Shown: piece after piece, positions 58,559 to 64,000 of the stretch
Position numbering within the stretch: the stretch's first letter is position 1
How the letters are laid out: each line of letters opens with the position of its first letter
Source of the DNA: Pseudonocardia sp. TRM90224
GTDB lineage: Bacteria; Actinomycetota; Actinomycetes; Mycobacteriales; Pseudonocardiaceae
Direction of reading: 5' to 3'
Assembly (NCBI RefSeq): GCF_021245725.1
Contig: NZ_JAJGSX010000010.1
Location: 186,001-250,000, forward strand
DNA: 64,000 nt
The notes under the pieces: generated by a model
The model's input: only the letters and a program-made list of their open reading frames with translations
The model's database searches: none
Told to the model about the DNA's origin: nothing
Program-made: the position numbers and the translations under genes

Positions 58559-59044
58559 GTGGCCTATCCGGACGATTTGCTCGTCCCGGGCGAGCAGGTT
58601 GTCATGCACAAGCACCCGCACGCGAAGATGCTGGTGCTTCCGGTGCTGGTGCTGCTGCTCGTCGTGGGGATCGGGAGCTTCCTCGCGGCGCTGGTCGCTG
58701 AACAGAGCTGGGCCCCCTGGGCGTGGCTCGGGCTCGGCGTCGTCGGGGTCGTGCTGGTCGTGTGGTTGACGGTGATACCCGTGGTGCGCTGGCGCGCCAC
58801 GCACTTCGTCGTCACGACACGGCGGGTGCTGGTGCGCGAGGGAGTGCTCTCCCGGCAGGGCATCGACATCCCGATGAGTCGCATCAACAGCGTTCAGTTC
58901 CGCCACACGGCGTTGGAGCGCCTGCTGGGCTGCGGCACGCTGGTGATCGAGTCGGCTTCGGAGGAGCCGCTCGAGTTCACCGACGTGCCCGGCGTCGAGA
59001 AGGTGCACGCGCTGCTCTACCAGGAAGTTGCGGATGAGGAATAG
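58559..59044 (+). CDS. PH-domain (bPH2/YdbS-like) membrane protein
   Basis: 161 residues: two transmembrane helices (MLVLPVLVLLLVVGIGSFLAALVA; WAWLGLGVVGVVLVVWLTVIPVV) then the bacterial PH-like domain THFVVTTRRVLVREGVLSRQGIDIPMSRINSVQF and GTLVIESASEEPLEFTDVPG. It corresponds to mycobacterial Rv3278c beside birA. The function is unknown. GTG 58559 lies 6 bases after TACGGT. Confidence 0.85.
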   Translation: MAYPDDLLVPGEQVVMHKHPHAKMLVLPVLVLLLVVGIGSFLAALVAEQSWAPWAWLGLGVVGVVLVVWLTVIPVVRWRATHFVVTTRRVLVREGVLSRQGIDIPMSRINSVQFRHTALERLLGCGTLVIESASEEPLEFTDVPGVEKVHALLYQEVADEE

Positions 59045-59054
59045 ACCACTCCCG

Positions 59055-59969
59055 ATGACCCGACCGACGGTCGGCCTCCCGGAGCAGGTCACGATCTACG
59101 AGGTCGGACCGCGCGACGGGCTGCAGAACGAGTCGGCCGTCGTGCCCGTTGCGGTGAAAGCCGCGTTCCTCGACCGGCTCGCCGACGCGGGGCTCGCCGT
59201 GCTGGAGGCGACGAGCTTCGTGCACCCGAAGTGGGTGCCGCAGCTCGCCGACGCGAGCGAGCTGCTGTCGGTCGTCGAGCGCCGGGCCGGCATCGACTAC
59301 CCGGTGCTGGTGCCGAACGAGCGTGGCCTGGACCGGGCCCTCGAAGCCGGGGTCGGGCACATCGCGATCTTCGCCAGCGCCACGGAGACGTTCGCCAACC
59401 GCAACCTAAACCGCACCCTCGACGAGCAGTTCGCAATGTTCGCGCCGGTCGTCGAGCGGGCGCGGGCCGAGGGGCTGCGCGTGCGCGGCTACATCTCGAT
59501 GTGCTTCGGCGATCCGTGGGAGGGGGCTGTCGAGCCCAAGCAGGTAGCCGCCGTCGGGCGGCGGCTGGTCGAGATGGGCTGCGGGCAGCTCTCGCTGGGC
59601 GACACCATCGGCACGGGCACCCCCGGCCACGTCGACGCCGTGATCGACGCGTGCGTCGCCGACGGCGTGCCGCTCGGGCAGCTCGCCGTGCACTTCCACG
59701 ACACCTACGGCCAGGCGCTGTCGAACACCCTCGCCGCGCTGCGCAAGGGCGTGACCACCGTCGACGCGAGCGCGGGCGGGCTCGGCGGCTGCCCGTACGC
59801 GGAGTCGGCGACCGGCAACCTCGCCACCGAGGACCTCGTCTGGATGCTCGACGGGCTGGGCATCGAGCACGGCGTCGACCTGGACGCGCTGGTCGCGACC
59901 AGCGTGTGGATGGCGCAGCAGCTGGGGCGGCCGTCCCCGTCGCGGGTGGTGCGGGCGCTGGCGGGCTGA
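59055..59969 (+). CDS. mvaB: Hydroxymethylglutaryl-CoA lyase
   Basis: 304 residues, TIM barrel. VTIYEVGPRDGLQNE (metal Asp and catalytic Arg-Asp), FVHPKWVPQLADA, SLGDTIGTGTPGHV, HFHDTYGQALSNTLAAL (metal His pair) and the signature GGLGGCPYAESATGNLATEDLVWML with the catalytic Cys are present. It cleaves HMG-CoA to acetyl-CoA and acetoacetate in leucine breakdown. ATG 59055 is 10 bases after the PH-gene stop; a TAGACC hexamer covering that stop is 7 bases upstream. Confidence 0.92.
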   Translation: MTRPTVGLPEQVTIYEVGPRDGLQNESAVVPVAVKAAFLDRLADAGLAVLEATSFVHPKWVPQLADASELLSVVERRAGIDYPVLVPNERGLDRALEAGVGHIAIFASATETFANRNLNRTLDEQFAMFAPVVERARAEGLRVRGYISMCFGDPWEGAVEPKQVAAVGRRLVEMGCGQLSLGDTIGTGTPGHVDAVIDACVADGVPLGQLAVHFHDTYGQALSNTLAALRKGVTTVDASAGGLGGCPYAESATGNLATEDLVWMLDGLGIEHGVDLDALVATSVWMAQQLGRPSPSRVVRALAG

Positions 59970-60026
59970 CGTCGGGAACCGCCGGCGGTGAGGCACACTG
60001 TCCACAACAGATTTGGAGGTGCTGCG

Positions 60027-60593
60027 ATGGTTACGCCGATCCCGCACGAGTTGATGACGCTCGACGACTGGGACGCCCTTCCCGAGGACAACTCGGCGCA
60101 GTACGAGCTGCAGGATGGTGTGCTTGTCGTGTCGCCGAAACCCGCTCTCCGCCACCAGGAGGCACAGCTCGAGTTAGCCGTCCAGATTCGGCAGCAGCTC
60201 CCGCGAGATCATCAGGTCGTCGGAGACTTCGAGCTCGTTGTCAAAGCAGGACCGCCGCCCACGGTCCGCGCTCCTGATTTGATTGTCATCCCGCGGGGTG
60301 GCCCTCAGAAGCGGGCTGAAACGAACGCGGTGCGCATCGCAATCGAGATCATCTCCCCGGGCTCACGCAGCACCGACAAGCACCTCAAGGTGGTCGAGTA
60401 CGCGGAAGCCGGGATTCCATGGTTCTGGCTGGTCGATCTCGATCCTCCGGCACCGACCATCACCGTGTTCGGGTTCGGTGCACCGGACGACGGCTACGTC
60501 GAGAGCCAGACCGCCGTGGGTGAGCTGGTGGTGCGCGAGCCATTCCCGCTGCGCATCGACATCGGGATGCTGCTCGGCCCGGCGTCGTGGTGA
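60027..60593 (+). CDS. Uma2-family (DUF820) endonuclease-like protein
   Basis: 188 residues. LMTLDDWDALPEDNSAQYELQDGVLVVSP, VRAPDLIVIPRGG and IAIEIISPGSRSTDKHLKVVEYAEAGIPWFWLVD contain the PD-(D/E)xK-like residues (Asp in PDL, Glu-Ile-Ile-Ser with Lys after it) of the Uma2 family, expanded in cyanobacteria and actinobacteria and of unknown role. GGAGGT lies 6 bases before ATG 60027. GC is lower than in neighbours, suggesting later acquisition. Confidence 0.82.
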   Translation: MVTPIPHELMTLDDWDALPEDNSAQYELQDGVLVVSPKPALRHQEAQLELAVQIRQQLPRDHQVVGDFELVVKAGPPPTVRAPDLIVIPRGGPQKRAETNAVRIAIEIISPGSRSTDKHLKVVEYAEAGIPWFWLVDLDPPAPTITVFGFGAPDDGYVESQTAVGELVVREPFPLRIDIGMLLGPASW

Positions 60594-60634
60594 GGCGATC
60601 CCTGGTCGGTGTCGCCGGCCGAGCTGCCTAACTT

Positions 60635-60693
60635 CCCCACCGTTTTGGGCACATGCGCGCGATTTCGGCGCGCATCCACCCAAAACGGTGGGG
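60635..60693. terminator. Family A hairpin, copy 6
   Basis: CCCCACCGTTTTGGG (60635-60649) and CCCAAAACGGTGGGG (60679-60693) pair perfectly, extended outward by AACTT/AAGTT. The inner stem GCGCGC/GCGCGC matches copy 1 in reverse orientation. It lies between the convergent Uma2 and MaoC genes. Confidence 0.78.
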
Positions 60694-60703
60694 AAGTTTC
60701 GGG

Positions 60704-61162
60704 TCAGCTCGGGGGTGGGACGTCCGTCCCGAAGATCCCGGTGAAGGTGCTGCTGAAGACAAGCACGTCGTCGCGGTGGGCCTGCCCACGCAGCCGGACG
60801 AGCCCCATCCACGGCTTCGAGTTCGACACCCGCGCCTCCAGCACCTCCATCGACGCCCGCAGCACGTCCCCGGCGAACACGGGAGCGGGCCAGCGCAGCT
60901 CCTCCCCGCCGGGGGAGCCGAGCGAGACCGACCGGTTGAGGACGGTGTCGGCGTAGGCGCGCATCCACAGGCTCGCGGTGAACCAGCCGGAGGCGATCAC
61001 GGCGCCGTAGAGCGACTCCTTGCCGGCCTGCTCGTCGACGTGGAACGGCTGCGGGTCGAACCGCTGCGCGAACGCGAGCATCTCGGCGCCGTCGACCTCG
61101 ATCGGGCCGAGGTCGAAGACGCGGCCGGCGGTGAAGTCGGTGAACGTGTACGAGGTGTCCAT
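60704..61162 (-). CDS. MaoC-like hot-dog dehydratase
   Basis: 152 residues of the MaoC/R-hydratase fold. YTFTDFTAGRVFDLGP, FAQRFDPQPFHVDEQAG (the hydratase motif with Asp and His) and WPAPVFAGDVL are typical. It probably hydrates enoyl-CoA or a related thioester. Its ATG shares a base with the hisN-like stop (TGATG), so it is co-translated with that gene; the functional link is not obvious. Confidence 0.87.
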   Translation of the reverse strand: MDTSYTFTDFTAGRVFDLGPIEVDGAEMLAFAQRFDPQPFHVDEQAGKESLYGAVIASGWFTASLWMRAYADTVLNRSVSLGSPGGEELRWPAPVFAGDVLRASMEVLEARVSNSKPWMGLVRLRGQAHRDDVLVFSSTFTGIFGTDVPPPS

Positions 61163-61953
61163 CAGCGGCCCACCAGCTTCAGCGCGGCGGCGTGGACGGC
61201 GCCGTTGGAGGCGATGCCGTCGCCACCGGTGAACACTTCGGCGCCGGTGAGGTCGGTGAGCCTGCCGCCGGCCTCGGTGAGCAGTGGCACGAGCGCGGCG
61301 AGGTCCCACGGGTTCGCGGCGGCATCGACCGCGACGTCCATGACCCCCTCGGCGACCAGGCAGTACTGCCAGAAGTCGCCGAACGCGCGGGTCTCCCAGA
61401 CGGCGTCGGTCAGCGCGAGGTAGTGCTCGCGGCGGCCCTGCTCGGTGAACGTGCGCAGGTCGGTGGTGGACAGGTACGCGTCGGCGAGGTCCGTGACGCC
61501 GGAGACGGTGATCCGGCGCGGGGCCGCACCGGCGCCGTCCGTCGTCCACGCTCCCTCGCCGCGCGCCGCCCACCAGCGACGACCCAACGCCGGGGCGCTC
61601 ACGACCCCGACCGTGGGCTCGCCGTCGACGGTGAGGCTGATCAGGCTCGCCCAGACCGGCAGGCCGCGGGAGAAGTTCTTGGTGCCGTCGATCGGGTCGA
61701 GCACCCAACCCCGGCCCGATTCGGCGACGGTGCCGCCCTCCTCCTCACCGAGCACGTCGTCGCCGGGCCGGTGCTCGGCGATCGCGGCCCGCAGCGCGGC
61801 CTCCGCGGCGGTGTCGGCGTCGGTGACGGGGGTGCGGTCGGGCTTGCGGGTGACCCGCAGGTCGCTCGCCCGGAACCGGGGGAGCGTGACGGCGTCGGCG
61901 AGGTCGGCGAGGTGCAGTGCGAGGTCGAGATCGAGATCGGGGTCGCGGTCCAC
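61162..61953 (-). CDS. hisN: Inositol monophosphatase-family phosphatase, HisN type
   Basis: 263 residues. GEEEGGTVAESGRGWVLDPIDGTKNFSRGLPVWASLISL carries both metal motifs (GEE and DPIDGT), and AANPWDLAALVPLLTEAGGRLTDLTG is the third metal Asp region. The short GEEEGG form is usual in actinobacterial histidinol-phosphatases, which dephosphorylate histidinol phosphate; a general inositol-phosphatase role is the alternative. GTG 61953 is chosen; GTG 61977, overlapping the DinB stop, is possible. Confidence 0.82.
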   Translation of the reverse strand: MDRDPDLDLDLALHLADLADAVTLPRFRASDLRVTRKPDRTPVTDADTAAEAALRAAIAEHRPGDDVLGEEEGGTVAESGRGWVLDPIDGTKNFSRGLPVWASLISLTVDGEPTVGVVSAPALGRRWWAARGEGAWTTDGAGAAPRRITVSGVTDLADAYLSTTDLRTFTEQGRREHYLALTDAVWETRAFGDFWQYCLVAEGVMDVAVDAAANPWDLAALVPLLTEAGGRLTDLTGAEVFTGGDGIASNGAVHAAALKLVGR

Positions 61954-61969
61954 AGCACCACAGCCTGCC

Positions 61970-62494
61970 TCACTCACCCGTGACCCCGTCGATCTGCTCC
62001 CGCATGAGGTCGGCGTGGCCGCTGTGGCGGGCGTACTCCTCGAGGAGGTGCACGAGGATCCACCGCACCGAGAGATCGCCCTCGCGGCGGTGCGGCCGGA
62101 TCTCGTCGAGCGACCCGACACCGTCGGCGATCGCGCGCGACTGCTCCCGCTGCGCGTGCCACGCGGCGAACGTGGCATCGACGTGGGACTGGTCGACGGT
62201 CGCCTCATCGACGTTGTCGAAGTCGCCGTCGGGGTCGGCGTCGGAGTAGTAGATCGGCTGGAGGTCCTGCCCGGCGATGACCCGCCCGAACCAGCCGCGC
62301 TCGACGTCGGTCAGGTGGCGGATCAGCCCCAGCAGCGACATCGTCGAGGGCGGCAGCGGCCGCGACGCCAGCTGGGCGGGCGTCAGACCAGCGCATTTGA
62401 GCGCGATTGTGGCCCGGTGCCAGTCCAGGTACGCGGCGAGTATCGTGCGCTCATCGCCGAACGGCGGGATCTGCGGGCGCGGGTCGTCGGTCAT
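61970..62494 (-). CDS. DinB/DUF664-family protein (mycothiol transferase-like)
   Basis: 174 residues. ERTILAAYLDWHRATIALKCAGLTPAQLASRPLPPSTMSLLGLIRHLTDVERGWFGRVI has the first metal His region of the four-helix DinB fold, and RWILVHLLEEYARHSGHADLMREQIDG the HxxxH pair. Actinobacterial members are often mycothiol-dependent transferases of unknown substrate. ATG 62494 gives the usual start MTDDPRP. Confidence 0.85.
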   Translation of the reverse strand: MTDDPRPQIPPFGDERTILAAYLDWHRATIALKCAGLTPAQLASRPLPPSTMSLLGLIRHLTDVERGWFGRVIAGQDLQPIYYSDADPDGDFDNVDEATVDQSHVDATFAAWHAQREQSRAIADGVGSLDEIRPHRREGDLSVRWILVHLLEEYARHSGHADLMREQIDGVTGE

Positions 62495-62518
62495 GCGACC
62501 GATCTTCGCCCACGGCCT

Positions 62519-62524
62519 TATGGT
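62519..62524 (+). promoter_or_regulatory. -10 element of the OmpR-type regulator gene
   Basis: TATGGT, 7 bases before ATG 62532. Confidence 0.5.
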
Positions 62525-62531
62525 GGTGAGC

Positions 62532-63188
62532 ATGACCACCGTCCTGCTCGCCGAGGACGACAGCGCCATCGCCGAGCCGCTGTCGCGTGCGTTGCAGCGA
62601 GAGGGCTACGACGTGCGCGTCGCCACCGACGGCGTCGGCGCGCTCGAACGCGTCCGCGACGACAACATCGACCTGCTCGTGCTCGACCTCGGCCTGCCCG
62701 GCATGGACGGGCTCGAAGTGTGCCGCCGCGTCCGGCTCGAGCATCCCGACCTGCCGGTGCTGATGCTGACGGCCCGCACCGACGAGGTCGACTTCGTCGT
62801 GGGCCTCGACGCCGGCGCCGACGACTACGTCGGCAAGCCGTTCCGGCTGGCCGAGCTGCTGGCGCGGGTCCGGGCGCTGCTGCGCCGGCTCACCCCGGAG
62901 GCCGTCGAGGTCGGTGGTGTGCGGATGGAGCTCTCGGGGCGCAGGGTGCTCGTCGACGGCGCCGAGGTGGCGCTGGCCAACAAGGAGTTCGAGCTGCTGC
63001 GGGTGCTCCTGCTGCGCGCGGGCCAGGTCGTCACGCGCGAGGAGATACTGCGCGAGGTCTGGAACGACCCCGAGATGAAGACGTCGAAGACGCTCGACAT
63101 GCACATGTCGTGGCTGCGTCGCAAGATCGGCGGCGACCACCGGATCGCGACGGTCCGCGGTGTCGGCTTCCGGTTCAACCATGACTGA
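62532..63188 (+). CDS. OmpR/PhoB-type response regulator
   Basis: 218 residues. The receiver has AEDDSAI, the phospho-Asp in LLVLDLGLPGMDG, LTARTDEVD and Lys in DDYVGKPFRL. The winged-helix domain includes LANKEFELLRVLLLRAGQVVTREEILREVW and TVRGVGFRFN. ATG 62532 lies 7 bases after TATGGT. It is followed after 6 bases by its cognate kinase. Confidence 0.92.
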   Translation: MTTVLLAEDDSAIAEPLSRALQREGYDVRVATDGVGALERVRDDNIDLLVLDLGLPGMDGLEVCRRVRLEHPDLPVLMLTARTDEVDFVVGLDAGADDYVGKPFRLAELLARVRALLRRLTPEAVEVGGVRMELSGRRVLVDGAEVALANKEFELLRVLLLRAGQVVTREEILREVWNDPEMKTSKTLDMHMSWLRRKIGGDHRIATVRGVGFRFNHD

Positions 63189-63194
63189 CCGGGT

Positions 63195-64000
63195 TTGACC
63201 TTGCGGCGCCGGATACTCGTCTCGACGCTGCTCGTCGTCACGATCACGGCGCTGGTGCTCGGCGGGCCGCTCGCGATCACCACGTGGCGGCTCGTCGACG
63301 ACTTCACCAGGGCCGACCTCACGACCCGGCTCGAACAGGTCGCGCAGCGGCTCGACGACCCGGGCGGCCTCGATGCCGCGGACATCTCGGCGATCGAGCT
63401 CGCCGTCCCGCCCAATGGCCGGCTGGTGCTGGAGCAGACGGGCTTGCCGCCGCAGGTGATCGGTGCGGACGTCGGGCCCGACCCGGTGCGCGAGGCGCTC
63501 CCGTTCCGCCCGGGCGGCCAGATCACGCTGGAGGAACCGCTCGGGATCATGCGGACGCAGCAGATCCAGTGGACGCTGATCGTGCTGCTGCTCGTCGTGC
63601 TCTCCGTCGGCACCGGCACGGTCGTGGCGACGCTGACGGCACGCAGGCTCGCGGAGCCGCTCAGCGACGTCGCCGACCGCGCCGCCCGGCTCGGCGCGGG
63701 CGACTTCCGGTCCGCGCCGCACCGGCACGGCATCCCCGAGCTCGACCGGGTCTCCGACGTGCTCGATACCTCGGCGGCCGCGCTGTCGGAGCTGGTCCAG
63801 CGCGAGCGCGACCTCGTCGGCGACGTCTCGCACCAAATGCGCAGCCGGCTCACCGCGCTGCAGCTGCGGCTGGACGAGCTGGCGTCGCACCCCGATCCGA
63901 GTGCGCGCCGCGAGGCGGTCGCCGCGCTCGAGCAGGCCGAGCGGCTCTCCGGGGTGCTCGACGAGCTGCTGGAGGCGGCCCGCGCCGCGCGCGCGTCCGG
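63195..64000 (+). CDS. OmpR-partner sensor histidine kinase (3' end outside window)
   Basis: The frame is open from TTG 63195 to the window end, so about 268 residues are seen. It has an N-terminal helix (RRRILVSTLLVVTITALVLGGPLAI), an extracytoplasmic domain of about 90 residues, a second helix (TLIVLLLVVLSVGTGTVVATL), a HAMP domain, and the H box RDLVGDVSHQMRSRLTAL with the phospho-His. The ATPase domain is cut off. TTG 63195 or 63201 could be the start; both are in frame, 6-12 bases after the regulator stop. Confidence 0.88.
   Translation, partial: MTLRRRILVSTLLVVTITALVLGGPLAITTWRLVDDFTRADLTTRLEQVAQRLDDPGGLDAADISAIELAVPPNGRLVLEQTGLPPQVIGADVGPDPVREALPFRPGGQITLEEPLGIMRTQQIQWTLIVLLLVVLSVGTGTVVATLTARRLAEPLSDVADRAARLGAGDFRSAPHRHGIPELDRVSDVLDTSAAALSELVQRERDLVGDVSHQMRSRLTALQLRLDELASHPDPSARREAVAALEQAERLSGVLDELLEAARAARAS

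Noticed and set aside
1..64000. tRNA or rRNA genes
   Set aside because: No T-loop/acceptor pattern or conserved rRNA segment was recognised when reading both strands by eye; a covariance-model search would settle this.

Overview
The window is a very GC-rich actinobacterial chromosome segment. Third codon positions are dominated by G and C, GTG starts are common, and many genes start 6-8 bases after a TANNNT hexamer, as leaderless actinobacterial genes do. Gene content and gene order suggest the order Pseudonocardiales (a Pseudonocardia-like organism). From memory of Mycobacterium tuberculosis H37Rv, the backbone is collinear with Rv3315c back to Rv3278c: cdd, deoA, add, upp, pmmB, the purine nucleoside phosphorylase, an ami amidohydrolase, a gamma-glutamylcyclotransferase-like gene, lpdA, accA3, a SufE-like gene, sseA, maf, accE, accD5, birA and a PH-domain protein. 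Other genes are inserted between these.

Layout. Bases 1-9258 hold a nucleoside ABC importer (BMP binding protein, double ATPase, two permeases), cytidine deaminase, pyrimidine nucleoside phosphorylase, a coiled-coil protein and adenosine deaminase. Bases 9343-24964 hold a GT39-type transferase, a NarL-type two-component pair, a DUF559 endonuclease-like gene, an aldehyde dehydrogenase fragment, a methyltransferase, a LAL regulator with an MFS exporter, and a deoC-aldehyde dehydrogenase pair. Bases 25426-35539 are mixed: dehalogenase, phosphoesterase, methyltransferase, RraA, a divergent MFS/HxlR pair, upp, amidase, TetR, flavodoxin and an SGNH hydrolase. Bases 35650-44607 hold the phosphomutase-PNP operon, a Ser/Thr kinase, an M20 amidohydrolase, a second DUF559 gene inside a repeat array, and lpdA. 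Bases 45825-59044 are the acyl-CoA carboxylase/birA backbone with two insertions. Bases 59055-64000 hold HMG-CoA lyase, Uma2, MaoC, HisN, DinB and an OmpR-type two-component system cut by the window end.

How genes work together. Imported nucleosides are deaminated (cdd, add), phosphorolysed (deoA, PNP) and salvaged (upp). Deoxyribose phosphate goes through the phosphomutase and deoC to acetaldehyde, which the coupled aldehyde dehydrogenase can oxidise. AccA3, AccD5, AccE and BirA form and biotinylate an acyl-CoA carboxylase.

Most novel part. Two insertions in the acc backbone look like one system. The first (47825-49978) encodes a DUF692/MNIO enzyme, an SCO6045-like partner and a TIGR04222 membrane protein with a Gly/Cys tail. 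The second (52101-55540) encodes a NarL-type two-component system and small membrane proteins with Gly-rich tails, one ending in the same C-G5-C-G motif. Three promoters across the two insertions share a 12-base box placed 34-35 bases upstream of a CACACT hexamer. The window is also rich in short repeats: six CCCCACCGTTTTG hairpins with compensatory changes, four GCGGGTGCTG hairpins, two MITE-like fold-back elements, one element with 24-bp terminal repeats, and 22-bp iteron-like arrays flanking a DUF559 gene next to two DnaA-box sequences.
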